The notes under the pieces are model-generated. The model had not been told where the DNA came from. It did not search any database and saw only the letters and a program-made list of their open reading frames with translations. From contig JAJYUL010000011.1 in the NCBI GenBank assembly GCA_021792555.1, forward strand, positions 19,228 through 83,227: a stretch of DNA of 64,000 nucleotides, read 5' to 3'. This document shows, piece by piece, positions 34,791 to 43,647 of the stretch; positions within the stretch are counted from its first letter, which is position 1; each line of letters starts with the position of its first letter. A program made the translations under genes and the position numbers. The DNA comes from Pseudomonadota bacterium. Lineage in GTDB: Bacteria; Pseudomonadota; Gammaproteobacteria; Steroidobacterales; Steroidobacteraceae.

Positions 34791-35414
34791 CTACTGCTGC
34801 TCGCTGTCGAGCACCATGCGCACGAGCTGGGCGAAGGAGGATGCGCCCATCTTCTCCATGACGCGCGCGCGGTGGATCTCGACGGTGCGCTGACTGACGC
34901 CGAGGTCCGCCGCCACCACCTTGTTCGGCTTGCCGCGGGTGATGAGGGTGAGCACCTCGCGCTCGCGCGGGGTGAGCGAGCCGAGCCGCTCGCGGATGCG
35001 GTCCTGCTCCTTCAGCTCCAGGCGCGTGCGCTGATCCTTCTCGAGCGCCCGCTGCACGCGGTCGAGCAGGTCCTGGTCGCGGAAGGGCTTCTGCAGGAAG
35101 TCGAACGCCCCGTGCTGCATCGCCTCGACGGCCATGGGGATATCCCCATGCCCGGTGATGAAGATCACCGGCACCGTGGCTCCGCGCAGATTGAGCAGCT
35201 GCTGTAGCTCAAGCCCGCTCATGCCCGGCATGCGCACATCGAGCACGACGCAGCCGGGCTGGCGCGCCTCGTATTGGGCAAGGAACTCCTGGGCGCTGCA
35301 GTACACTGTCGCCGGCAGGCCGACTGATTTCAGCAGCAGCCGCAGTGATGCGCGCACGGCCTCGTCATCATCGACGACGAAGACGGTGGGTTGCAGATCG
35401 CGGACAGTTTCCAT
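34791..35414 (-). CDS. FixJ/NarL-type response regulator (orphan)
   Basis: This is a two-component response regulator of 207 residues. The receiver domain has VFVVDDDEAVRASL, the phospho-acceptor Asp in VVLDVRMPGMSG and the conserved Lys in FLQKPF. The C-terminal LuxR-type helix-turn-helix reads LTPREREVLTLITRGKPNKVVAADLGVSQRTVEIHRARVMEKMGA. The wording is that of the FixJ/TodT branch, where the regulator usually sits beside a PAS-containing kinase; no kinase gene is adjacent here. The ATG at 35414 is preferred because it starts the receiver fold; the frame is open to 35495. It is convergent with the transpeptidase gene. Confidence 0.87.
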   Translation of the reverse strand: METVRDLQPTVFVVDDDEAVRASLRLLLKSVGLPATVYCSAQEFLAQYEARQPGCVVLDVRMPGMSGLELQQLLNLRGATVPVIFITGHGDIPMAVEAMQHGAFDFLQKPFRDQDLLDRVQRALEKDQRTRLELKEQDRIRERLGSLTPREREVLTLITRGKPNKVVAADLGVSQRTVEIHRARVMEKMGASSFAQLVRMVLDSEQQ

Positions 35415-35622
35415 CAGGCGTTCACCGTTGACTGGGCGGGGCCGCTCGGGGCCCGCGATGTGCTGGATGGGTGACAATGGACACGGATTGCTCACATGGG
35501 AGAGTATGTTGCCGTTAAGCCCCTGAGCGCGCTAGGTATTTTCCGCAAGCGCATGCGGGGCAGTCAATGGCGGGCGCGGCGCGCCGGAGCGCAGCCGCGC
35601 GGGTGAACCGGCGGAGGCTCCT
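35415..35622. other. Divergent intergenic region, response regulator / DksA-like gene
   Basis: These 208 bp hold the promoters of two divergent genes. A TATGTT hexamer near 35507 is the only -10-like element noticed, without a confident partner. No gene was seen. Confidence 0.35.
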
Positions 35623-35976
35623 GTGGACACAGAGGCGGTACGAGCGCGTCTGCTGCGGCGGCGCGAGGAGCTCGAGAGGCGCGCCAGCAGCGCCAAGGCG
35701 GATCTGCGCCACGAGTCCGATCCCCTGAGCGCGGATTTCGCCGAACAGGTGACGCAACGGGAAAGCGACGAAGTGCTCGATGCGATCAGCGAGTCGGCCC
35801 GCGAGGAGCTGCGGCAGATCCAGGCCGCGCTGCGCCGGCTGGATGAGGGCTGCTATACCGACTGCGCGGTGTGCGGTGAGCCGATCGAGGAGGGGCGGCT
35901 CGCGGCGGTGCCCTACACCGACCGCTGCCGCAACTGCGCCGAGGGCGAGCGCGCCGCAGGGCCCCGGCGCCGATGA
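35623..35976 (+). CDS. DksA/TraR-family zinc-finger protein
   Basis: This is a small protein of 117 residues. A helical N-terminal half (residues 1-75) rich in Arg and Glu is followed by a four-cysteine zinc finger, C81-x2-C84 ... C102-x2-C105, in the context CAVCGEPIEEGRLAAVPYTDRCRNC. DksA/TraR proteins bind RNA polymerase through its secondary channel. This one is shorter than DksA (151 residues) and lacks a recognisable DxxDxA tip motif, so full DksA activity is doubtful. The start is GTG at 35623 after GGAGG. Its stop overlaps the next start codon (ATGA), so the two genes are translationally coupled. Confidence 0.82.
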   Translation: MDTEAVRARLLRRREELERRASSAKADLRHESDPLSADFAEQVTQRESDEVLDAISESAREELRQIQAALRRLDEGCYTDCAVCGEPIEEGRLAAVPYTDRCRNCAEGERAAGPRRR

Positions 35977-36797
35977 GCGCGGCGCTCCGCGTCCCGCCGA
36001 GCGGGGTCATCACCATCACGACCGACTTCGGCCACCAGGGCCCGTTCGTCGGGGTGATGAAGGGCCGCATTCTCGGCCGCTTTCCCGAGGCGCGGCTCGT
36101 GGACCTCACGCACGAGATCCTGGTGCACTGGCCGGCCGAGGCCGGCTTCTGGCTGACGCGCTCCTTCGAGTACTTTCCGGCCGGCACCGTGCACGTCGCC
36201 GTGGTCGACCCCGGGGTCGGCACCGCGCGGGACATCGTGATCGTGAGCGCGGCCGGGCACGTGTTCGTGGCGCCGGACAACGGGCTGCTCGCGCCGCTCG
36301 TCGCCCGCCACCGCGAGGCCGAGGTGGTGCGGCTGCGCGCCTCGGGTCTCTCGCGTCTCGGCATTGCGCGCGCGAGCGCGACGTTTCACGGGCGGGACAT
36401 CTTCGCCCCCTTGGCCGCGGAACTCGCCGCCGGCCGCTGCCGCGCACCGGAGCTCGGAGAACCGAGCCCGCCGCAGTCCCTCGTGCCGGCCTGGGTGGAT
36501 GAGCCCGTGCTCGACGCCGGCGGGGTGAGCGGCGTGGTGATCACCATCGATCACTTCGGCAATCTCATCACCAATATCGACGGAACGCTGATCGAGCGGT
36601 TCCGCCTGCCGCTGGTGCACGCCGGCCACCACGCCTTCCCGCTGCTGCGCACCTATGGGGAGAGCCGGCCGGGAGAGTACCTGGCGCTCATCAACTCTTT
36701 TGGGGTGGTGGAGATCGCCCGGGCCGAGCAGAGCGCGGCCGACGGACTCGGTCTGGGGCGGGGCGCGCCGGTCACGGTGCGCGACCGGACCAAGTAA
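35973..36797 (+). CDS. SAM hydroxide adenosyltransferase (DUF62)
   Basis: This enzyme of 274 residues would hydrolyse S-adenosylmethionine to adenosine and methionine. Family motifs are in order: ITTDFGHQGPFVGVMKG at the N-terminus, VDLTHEI, GTVHVAVVDPGVGT, FVAPDNGLL, FHGRDIFAPLAAELA and, in the C-terminal beta domain, ITIDHFGNLITNI. These match the chlorinase/fluorinase superfamily. No chlorinase- or fluorinase-specific insertion was recognised, so the hydrolase role is more likely. The ATG overlaps the stop of the zinc-finger gene by four bases. Why the two are coupled is not clear. Confidence 0.87.
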   Translation: MSAALRVPPSGVITITTDFGHQGPFVGVMKGRILGRFPEARLVDLTHEILVHWPAEAGFWLTRSFEYFPAGTVHVAVVDPGVGTARDIVIVSAAGHVFVAPDNGLLAPLVARHREAEVVRLRASGLSRLGIARASATFHGRDIFAPLAAELAAGRCRAPELGEPSPPQSLVPAWVDEPVLDAGGVSGVVITIDHFGNLITNIDGTLIERFRLPLVHAGHHAFPLLRTYGESRPGEYLALINSFGVVEIARAEQSAADGLGLGRGAPVTVRDRTK

Positions 36798-36810
36798 CTC
36801 TCACGGCCTA

Positions 36811-36838
36811 TTGCTCCGGCGCTGGATTTCATTATAGT
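36811..36838 (+). promoter_or_regulatory. Predicted sigma-70 promoter for the 71-residue gene
   Basis: TTGCTC (36811-36816) and TATAGT (36833-36838) are 16 bp apart. The stretch 36810-36900 is A/T-richer than its surroundings. The predicted leader is about 60 nucleotides. Confidence 0.5.
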
Positions 36839-36904
36839 TCGCTGTCTTGCTCCATGCCGAAATTGCACTACCTAATTGATTTAACTAAGGATTTGCACCG
36901 CTAG

Positions 36905-37120
36905 ATGTCGGAACGAGACACCGAGAGCTTCGAGCTCGACGAGGAATTCCTGAGCGGGAGCGCCGAAGACAGCACCGATTACGATCGGCTGCTCGATCGG
37001 GTAGACAAGCGCCGGCCCCACCCTGGCAAGCGCGGCAAGGCCGCGTGGAGCCGGCTCGAGGAAGTCCTGGCAGACAGGAAGCTCGAGAAGGATCTTCGCG
37101 ATTTCGACGAAGAGCTCTAG
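36905..37120 (+). CDS. Small acidic protein, PA3496-like (71 residues)
   Basis: This small charged protein has an acidic N-terminal half (DTESFELDEEFLSGSAEDSTDYD) and a basic/helical second half (KRRPHPGKRGKAAWSRLEEVLADRKLEKDLRDFDEEL). The second half resembles the short gammaproteobacterial PA3496-type proteins, whose function is not firmly known. There is no signal peptide or membrane segment. It has its own likely promoter and stands alone between the SAM hydrolase and lysine genes. The family assignment is tentative, but the clear promoter and frame make a real gene likely. Confidence 0.6.
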   Translation: MSERDTESFELDEEFLSGSAEDSTDYDRLLDRVDKRRPHPGKRGKAAWSRLEEVLADRKLEKDLRDFDEEL

Positions 37121-37247
37121 CGCCCGCGCGTCCATAGAGCGGATTCGTTCGACCCGAGCAGGGCGGCCGGCACTCGGCAGCGCCCGGGGGTCTGCTCGGC
37201 CCGAGTATCTGTAGCGGCTGCCCCCCGCCGTTCGGCCAGGAACCGTC

Positions 37248-39830
37248 GTGACCCGCACCGCTTCCGAGTGGATCGTCTTGAAGTTCGGGGGGACCAGCGT
37301 CTCCTCCGTGGCCAACTGGCGCAACATCGCCCAGGTGACCCTCGCCCGGCGGGCCGAGGGCGCACGGGTGCTGATCGTGCACTCGGCCTTGAGCGGCATC
37401 ACCGATCGCCTGGAGCGGCTGCTCGATGTCGCGCGCGCCGAAGCGCAGGAAGAGGATCTGCGCGAGATCGAGGCGCGCCACCGCCGGCTCGCCGCGGACC
37501 TCGGCATCCCGCTCGGGCAGGCCTGCGAGCGCTGGCTCGCCGAGCTGCGCCAGATCGCCGCCGGCGTCGCGCTCATCGGGGAGGTGAGCGAGCGCACCCG
37601 CGCGCGCGTCATGTCTGCCGGGGAGCTGATGGCGACCGACCTCGGCGCGCGCTTTCTCGCCGTCCAGGGGATCGAGGCCGAATGGGCCGATGCGCGCACC
37701 ATGCTCACCGCCGAGGAGCGCGCCAACGCCTCCGCCAAGGCGAGCGTGCTCTCGGCGGTGTGCAGCTTCGCGCCCGATCACGTGCTCGAGCAGCGCCTGC
37801 GGGCGATGGCGCCCATCGTCGTGACGCAGGGGTTCATCGCGAGCGATAGCGAGGGCAGCACCGTGCTGCTCGGGCGCGGCGGCTCGGACACCTCCGGGGC
37901 GTACTTCGCGGCCAAGCTGCGCGCGCGGCGGCTGGAGATCTGGACCGACGTGCCGGGCATGTTCAGCGCCAACCCGCGGCAGGTTCCCACCGCGCGGCTG
38001 CTGCGCGCGCTGCACTACGACGAGGCCCAGGAGATCGCCACCAGCGGCGCGAAGGTGCTGCATCCGCGCTGCATCCTGCCCGTGCGCCAGTACGGCATTC
38101 CGCTGCATGTGTACGCCACTCAGGCGCCCGAGCTCGAGGGCACGGTGCTCTCGGCGGACGGCGACGGCACGGCGCAGGTGAAGGCGGTGTGCACCAAAAA
38201 GGGCATCACGCTGATCTCGCTCGAGAGCCCGGGGATGTGGCACCAGGTGGGATTTCTCGCCGACGCCTTCCAGGTGTTCAAGGCGCACGGCATGTCGGTG
38301 GACCTGGTCTCCACCTCCGAGACCAACGTCACCGTCTCGCTCGATCCGGCCGCCAACACGCTCGACAGCGCGCTGCTCGGGGCGCTGGTGAGCGATCTGT
38401 CGCGCCTGTGCCGCGTGCAGGTCATCGGGCCGTGCGCCTCGGTGAGCCTGGTCGGGCGCAACATCCGCGCCATCCTGCACCAGCTCGGCGGGGCGTTCGA
38501 GTTCTTCGCCGAGCAGAAGATCTACCTCGTCTCGCAGGCGGCCAACGATCTGAACTTCACGTTCGTGGTGGACGAGAACCAGGGCGACCGGCTCGTCGAT
38601 CAGCTACACGAGCTGCTGATCCGCCCGGCCGCCGGCGAGCGGGTGCTCGGTCCGACCTGGGAGCAGCTGTTCCGCAATGCGCCGGCCTCGGCCGTCCCGC
38701 AGGAGCCGTGGTGGCGCGCGCGGCGCGAGCAGCTGCTCGAGACGCTCGGGGCGCGAGAGAGCGCCTATGTCTATCACCTCGAGAGCGTGCGCGCCGCGGC
38801 GCGCGCACTGCGCTCGATCGACTCGCTCGCGCGCGTGCACTATGCGATCAAGGCCAACCCGCACCCCGATGTGCTGCGCGCCGTCGCCGCCGAAGGGGTG
38901 GATTTCGAGTGCGTCTCGCGCGGTGAGCTCGAGCGGGTGCTCGGTCTGTTTCCGGCGCTGGAGCCGGCCAGGGTGCTCTATACGCCGAACTTCGCCTCGC
39001 GGGAGGAGTACCGCTGGGCGCTCGAGCGTGGCGTGCAGGTCACCGTCGACAGCCTGTATGCGCTCACCGAGTGGGGCGAGCTGTGGCGCGACCGGGACAT
39101 CTTCGTGCGCATCGACACGGGGGTGGGGGCCGGGCATCACCACCACGTACGCACCGCCGGCGCGCACGCCAAGTTCGGCGTGCCGGTCGGCGACCTCGAA
39201 CAGCTCGCGCGCGAGGCGAAGCGCCACGGCGCGCGCATCGTCGGTCTGCATTCGCACGTCGGCAGTGGGATCTTCGAGGTGGCCACCTGGGAGCACACCG
39301 CCCGCCAACTGGCGGATCTGGCGCAGCGCTTCGAGTCGGTCCGCGCCATCGACATCGGCGGCGGACTCGGCGTTCCGGAGCGCCCGGACCAGCGCGGGCT
39401 CGATCTGGGCAAGCTGGCAACGCTGCTCGCCGCCGTGCGCGCCGAGCATCCGGGCCTGGAGATCTGGATGGAGCCGGGCCGGTTTCTCACCGCCTCCGCC
39501 GGCGCGCTGCTCGCCCGGGTCACCCAATTGAAGCACAAGGGCAGCGTGCGCTACGTGGGCATCGCCACCGGCATGAACTCCCTGCTGCGTCCGGCGCTCT
39601 ATGGTTCATACCATGAGATCGTCAATCTCACCCGACTCGATGAGCCTGCGGGCGATCTGGTCAACATCGTCGGGCCGATCTGCGAGAGCGCCGATGTGCT
39701 CGGCCACGACCGTCTGCTGCCGGCGACGCGCGAGGGCGACGTGCTGCTCATCGCCAACGCCGGCGCCTACGGCCACTCGATGAGCTCGCGGTACAACCTG
39801 CGCGAGCCGGCCGAGGAGCTCGTCCTCTGA
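37248..39830 (+). CDS. lysC-lysA: Bifunctional aspartate kinase / diaminopimelate decarboxylase
   Basis: This 860-residue fusion joins the first and last enzymes of lysine synthesis. Aspartate kinase occupies about residues 1-460: KFGGTSV near residue 12, the LLGRGGSDTSGAYFA substrate block, and two regulatory ACT modules (GMWHQVGFLADAFQVFKAHGMSVDLVSTSE; VGRNIRAILHQLGGAFEF). The PLP-dependent decarboxylase follows from about residue 490: the PLP lysine is K535 (HYAIKANPHP), with GLHSHVGSG, IDIGGGLGVP and the CESAD motif with C812. The start is GTG at 37248. Such fusions are known from xanthomonads and a few other gammaproteobacteria. Its stop overlaps the likely CTG start of the PBP1B gene. 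Confidence 0.93.
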   Translation: MTRTASEWIVLKFGGTSVSSVANWRNIAQVTLARRAEGARVLIVHSALSGITDRLERLLDVARAEAQEEDLREIEARHRRLAADLGIPLGQACERWLAELRQIAAGVALIGEVSERTRARVMSAGELMATDLGARFLAVQGIEAEWADARTMLTAEERANASAKASVLSAVCSFAPDHVLEQRLRAMAPIVVTQGFIASDSEGSTVLLGRGGSDTSGAYFAAKLRARRLEIWTDVPGMFSANPRQVPTARLLRALHYDEAQEIATSGAKVLHPRCILPVRQYGIPLHVYATQAPELEGTVLSADGDGTAQVKAVCTKKGITLISLESPGMWHQVGFLADAFQVFKAHGMSVDLVSTSETNVTVSLDPAANTLDSALLGALVSDLSRLCRVQVIGPCASVSLVGRNIRAILHQLGGAFEFFAEQKIYLVSQAANDLNFTFVVDENQGDRLVDQLHELLIRPAAGERVLGPTWEQLFRNAPASAVPQEPWWRARREQLLETLGARESAYVYHLESVRAAARALRSIDSLARVHYAIKANPHPDVLRAVAAEGVDFECVSRGELERVLGLFPALEPARVLYTPNFASREEYRWALERGVQVTVDSLYALTEWGELWRDRDIFVRIDTGVGAGHHHHVRTAGAHAKFGVPVGDLEQLAREAKRHGARIVGLHSHVGSGIFEVATWEHTARQLADLAQRFESVRAIDIGGGLGVPERPDQRGLDLGKLATLLAAVRAEHPGLEIWMEPGRFLTASAGALLARVTQLKHKGSVRYVGIATGMNSLLRPALYGSYHEIVNLTRLDEPAGDLVNIVGPICESADVLGHDRLLPATREGDVLLIANAGAYGHSMSSRYNLREPAEELVL

Positions 39831-42136
39831 AACGCTCCTCCGGCCGCAAGAGGCCCGCCCCGCGCGCCGCCCGCCCGGCATCTCCCCGCCGCAAGCGCAC
39901 GCGCGCGCTGTGGCGCGCCCTCGGGGTTGGCGCGCTCGCCGCGCTGCTGGTGTGCGGCGGGTACGTCTGGTACCTCGACCGGCTCGTGACCCGGCAGTTC
40001 CGCGCCCTGCACTGGACGCTGCCGGCGCGCGTCTACGCCGCCCCGATGCAGCTGTACGCGGGGCTCGATCTCGACGAGGCGCAGATCGAGCATGAGCTGC
40101 ACCGTCTGGCCTACCGGCAGGTCGCGGCGCTGAAGGGGCCGGGGACCTATACCGCCGGGCCCGATCGGCTCGCGATCGTGCTGCGGCCGGTGCAGTTTGC
40201 CGACCGCAATCGCCCGGCGATGCTCCTGCGCGTGCGCTTCGGGGCCGCGGGAATCACCGATCTGCGCAACGCGGCCGGGGCCGAGGTCCCGGTGATTCGG
40301 CTCGATCCGCTGCTCATCGGGAGCATCTATCCGAGCGACGGAGTCGATCGCATCGTCGTGACCCCCAAGCAGGTCCCGCCGCTGCTGCCGGCGGCGCTGA
40401 AGGCGGTCGAGGACCGCACCTTCGACACCAACTGGGGCATCGATCCGCGGGGGATCCTGCGGGCCGCTTGGGTGGATCTGCGCGCCCATCACATCGAGGA
40501 GGGCGGCAGCACGCTCACCCAGGAGCTGGTGCGCAGCTACTTCCTCAACAACCGGCGCACCTTCTGGCGCAAGATCCGCGAAGCCATCATGTCCGTCGCG
40601 CTGACCGCGCATTTCAGCAAGGCGGACATCATGAACGCCTACATCAACGAGATCTTCCTCGGCCAGGACGGCTCGCGTTCGGTGCACGGGTTCGGGCTGG
40701 CGAGCGAGTTCTACTTCGGCGAGCCGCTCGATGAGCTCGATCTGCCGCAGATCGCCATGCTGGTGGCGATCGTGCGCGGTCCGACCTATTACGATCCGCG
40801 CCGCTTTCCGGCGCGCGTGCTGGCGCGGCGCAATCTGGTGCTGAAGATCCTCGCCGAGCAGGGCGTCGTCTCGCGGGCGCGCGCCGATGCGGCCATGCGC
40901 GCAGCTCTCGGGGTCACCCGGCAGGCCTCCGGGGCCTACTACCCGGCCTATCTCGATCTGGTGCGCCGCACGCTGAGCCGCGATTATCCGGAACGGGAAC
41001 TCACCCGCGCGGGGCTGCGGATCTACACCAGCCTCGATCCGCGCGTGCAGGAGATCGCCGAGCATGCGCTCGATGCGCAGCTGCACCGGCTCGACCGCAC
41101 GCATCACTACGGCAGCGAGCATCTGCAGGGCGCCGTGGTGGTCACCTCGCCGCAGACCGCAGATGTGCTCGCCATCGTCGGCGGCCGCGACGCCGACTTC
41201 GATGGCTTCAACCGCGCGCTCGATGCGCGCCGCTCCATCGGCTCGCTGGTCAAGCCGTTCGTGTACCTGACGGCGCTCGAGAGCGGGCAGTACACGGCGG
41301 CGACCATCATCGAGGATGAGCCGATCGCGGTGCGGCTCGGGCCCGGCCGCTACTGGCGGCCGCGCAATTACTCGCGCATCTTCCACGGCCCGGTGCCGCT
41401 GGTGCGCGCGCTCGGGGACTCGCTGAACGCCGCGAGCGTGCGGCTCGGCATGCGCGTCGGACTGGGGCCCGTCACGCACACGCTGCAGCGCTTCGGACTG
41501 AGGCACCTGCCCGATGAGGTGCCGGCGATGCTGCTCGGCGCGAGCGATCTGTCGCCGTTCGAGGTGGCGCAGCTGTACAACGGGCTCGCCGACGGGGGCT
41601 TCCGCGAGCCGCTGCGCGCCGTGCAGGCGGTGGTCAGCGCCGACGGCAGGCCGCTGAAGGCCTTCCCGGTGCGCGTCACGCCGGTCGCCGCGCCCGCCGA
41701 CGTGTATGAGATCACCACCATGATGGAGCAGGTGCTCACCCATGGCACGGGACAGCCCTCGCAGGCCATCCTCCCGCCGGGGCTGGTGGCGGCGGGCAAG
41801 ACCGGCACCTCGCAGCATGACCGCGACAGCTGGTTCGCCGGGTTCACCGGCAGCGATCTGGCGGTGGTGTGGGTGGGCTATGATCACAATCAGCCCACCG
41901 GGCTGCCGGGCGCGCTCGGGGCGCTGCCGGTCTGGTCGCATATCATGGCGTCGATCGGCACGCAGCCGCTCAGCATGCCGCCGCCGCAGGGACTGACGGA
42001 CGTGTGGATCGATTTCCAGACGGGTCTTGCGACCACCCCGGCCTGCGATCCGGCGAACGCCGTCGAGGTGGCCGTGCCGACGGGCACGCAGATCCCGCCG
42101 ATGGCCGGATGCGGCCTGCTGAGTGGAGGTGACTGA
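39827..42136 (+). CDS. mrcB: Bifunctional murein synthase PBP1B (CTG start proposed)
   Basis: This is a class A penicillin-binding protein, 769 residues from the proposed start. A basic cytoplasmic tail (KRSSGRKRPAPRAARP...) leads to one membrane helix (ALGVGALAALLVCGGYVWYL). Glycosyltransferase GT51 has its catalytic Glu195 (AVEDRTF) and GGSTLTQELVR. The transpeptidase has Ser473-Lys476 (SIGSLVKP) and the KTGTS motif. No ATG, GTG or TTG is in frame before the helix; the first GTG (39950) falls inside it. CTG at 39827 follows GAGGAG by 8 bp and overlaps the upstream stop as CTGA, giving a complete anchor. The next gene overlaps its stop by one base. Confidence 0.88.
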   Translation: MKRSSGRKRPAPRAARPASPRRKRTRALWRALGVGALAALLVCGGYVWYLDRLVTRQFRALHWTLPARVYAAPMQLYAGLDLDEAQIEHELHRLAYRQVAALKGPGTYTAGPDRLAIVLRPVQFADRNRPAMLLRVRFGAAGITDLRNAAGAEVPVIRLDPLLIGSIYPSDGVDRIVVTPKQVPPLLPAALKAVEDRTFDTNWGIDPRGILRAAWVDLRAHHIEEGGSTLTQELVRSYFLNNRRTFWRKIREAIMSVALTAHFSKADIMNAYINEIFLGQDGSRSVHGFGLASEFYFGEPLDELDLPQIAMLVAIVRGPTYYDPRRFPARVLARRNLVLKILAEQGVVSRARADAAMRAALGVTRQASGAYYPAYLDLVRRTLSRDYPERELTRAGLRIYTSLDPRVQEIAEHALDAQLHRLDRTHHYGSEHLQGAVVVTSPQTADVLAIVGGRDADFDGFNRALDARRSIGSLVKPFVYLTALESGQYTAATIIEDEPIAVRLGPGRYWRPRNYSRIFHGPVPLVRALGDSLNAASVRLGMRVGLGPVTHTLQRFGLRHLPDEVPAMLLGASDLSPFEVAQLYNGLADGGFREPLRAVQAVVSADGRPLKAFPVRVTPVAAPADVYEITTMMEQVLTHGTGQPSQAILPPGLVAAGKTGTSQHDRDSWFAGFTGSDLAVVWVGYDHNQPTGLPGALGALPVWSHIMASIGTQPLSMPPPQGLTDVWIDFQTGLATTPACDPANAVEVAVPTGTQIPPMAGCGLLSGGD

Positions 42137-42714
42137 TGAGTCCTCGGCGATTGGGGCTTGCGCGCATCCTGGTGGCCGCGCTCGGCGGCGCCCTCGCGCT
42201 GTCCGCGTGCGCGCTGGTCGGACCGCCGTACACCGCAACGCACCCGCAGACCGCGGCGAGCGCGCGCCGCGGCGTCATCCAACAGCCGAACGGCGTCGGG
42301 CAGTCCGAGCCGCCTGCGGCCAGCGCGGCGCAGCAGCCGATTGCGGGCACGAACGCGGCGCCGCCCGCTGCGATCCAGTATCAGCTGGGGCCTGCCGCAC
42401 AGGCGCTCGTGGCCACGGCGCAGACGCAGGAGCGCGGCGGCAACTATGGGCTCGCCGCCGAGACGCTCGAACGGGCGCTCTCGATCGAGCCGCGCAACCC
42501 CCTGGTGTGGCTCGCGCTCAGCCGCGAGAGCCTGTCCTCCGGCAACGCCGCGCAGGCCTACGGCATGGCGCGCAAGGCGCTGTACCTGGCGAGCGGGGAC
42601 GCCTCCGTACAGGCCTCGGCCTGGGGGCTGATCGCCGCGACGCTGCGCGCCGAGGGTCGCAACCAGGAGGCGCTCGCGGCAGAGCACAAGGCGGCGCTGC
42701 TCGCGGTGCAGTGA
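42136..42714 (+). CDS. TPR-containing lipoprotein next to PBP1B
   Basis: This is a lipoprotein of 192 residues. The signal peptide ends in the lipobox LSAC with Cys near residue 25. A low-complexity Ala/Gln/Pro linker follows, then two tetratricopeptide-like repeats (GGNYGLAAETLERALSIEPRNPLVWLALSRESL; GNAAQAYGMARKALYLASGDA). The start codon overlaps the PBP1B stop (TGATG), so the two are coupled. Outer-membrane lipoproteins with TPRs beside PBP1B recall the LpoB idea of a synthase activator, but this protein has no LpoB domain, so such a role is only inference from position. Confidence 0.75.
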   Translation: MSPRRLGLARILVAALGGALALSACALVGPPYTATHPQTAASARRGVIQQPNGVGQSEPPAASAAQQPIAGTNAAPPAAIQYQLGPAAQALVATAQTQERGGNYGLAAETLERALSIEPRNPLVWLALSRESLSSGNAAQAYGMARKALYLASGDASVQASAWGLIAATLRAEGRNQEALAAEHKAALLAVQ

Positions 42715-42730
42715 GCAGGCGCGGCGCGCC

Positions 42731-43531
42731 TCACAGATCGAGCGTGATGCTCACCGGGCAGTGGTCCGAGCCCATGATGTCGGGGTGGATGTCGGCCGAC
42801 TTGACCGCCTTGCGCAGGCTGGCGGAGACCAGCACGTAGTCGATTCTCCATCCGATGTTGCGCGCGCGTGAGTTGGCGAAATGGCTCCACCACGTGTAGT
42901 GGCCGTTGCCTTGTTTGAACAGACGGAAGGTGTCGATGAAGCCGGCATCGATGAAGCGCTGGAAGCCCTCGCGCTCCTCGTCGGTGAAACCCTTCTTGCC
43001 GCGGTTCGGGCCGGGGTTGGCCAGGTCGAGCTCCGTGTGCGCCACGTTCAGATCGCCGCAGAACACCACCGGCTTTTTCTTCTCGAGCTGCTGGCAGTGG
43101 GCGAGGAAAGCCCGATCCCAGTGCTTGTGGCGCAGCTCGAGGCGGCTGAGGTCATCCTTGGCGTTCGGCGTGTAGACCGTGACCACGTAGAACTTCGGGT
43201 ACTCCGCGCTGATCACGCGGCCTTCGCCCAGGCTGTCGCGGCCCGCACCATCGGTGAAGTGGTACTTGCGGGCGATCGCGCTGGAGAAATCGTTCGTGAC
43301 CGACAGCGGCTCCGGGCGGGTGAAGATCGCCGTGCCCGAGTAGCCTTTCTTCGTGGCGGAGTTCCAGTACTCGTGGTAGCCGTTGACTTCGATGTCGGCC
43401 TGGCCGCGCTCGGCCTTGGTCTCCTGCAGGCACAGGATGTCCGGCCGGTGCGTGCGCACGAAGCTCTGCAGCGTGCCTTTCTTGGTCACGGCACGGATGC
43501 CGTTGACGTTCCAGGAATAAATTTTCGTCAT
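42731..43531 (-). CDS. xth: Exodeoxyribonuclease III / AP endonuclease
   Basis: This DNA repair nuclease of the EEP fold cuts at abasic sites. It has 266 residues (E. coli XthA 268). It starts with KIYSWNVNGIRAV, then LCLQETKAE with the metal-binding Glu, GYSGTAIFTRPEP, VVTVYTPNAKDD, the catalytic GDLNVAHTELDLANP, and ends with IDYVLVSASL and GSDHCPVSITL. The ATG at 43531 begins the fold; the frame is open further upstream without support. It is convergent with the TPR lipoprotein gene and follows the DUF2147 gene on the same strand after 116 bp. Confidence 0.93.
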   Translation of the reverse strand: MTKIYSWNVNGIRAVTKKGTLQSFVRTHRPDILCLQETKAERGQADIEVNGYHEYWNSATKKGYSGTAIFTRPEPLSVTNDFSSAIARKYHFTDGAGRDSLGEGRVISAEYPKFYVVTVYTPNAKDDLSRLELRHKHWDRAFLAHCQQLEKKKPVVFCGDLNVAHTELDLANPGPNRGKKGFTDEEREGFQRFIDAGFIDTFRLFKQGNGHYTWWSHFANSRARNIGWRIDYVLVSASLRKAVKSADIHPDIMGSDHCPVSITLDL

Positions 43532-43647
43532 GGTCGGCGCTGGGTGCTGTACGGGTGCGGTAGCGCGCAGCGGGTCTCGCCAGCCGTCGCGGGTGCCCCA
43601 CGGTACAGGCACCCGGCGCAGCGCTCAAGCTTCTGCGGGTTTTTCTC

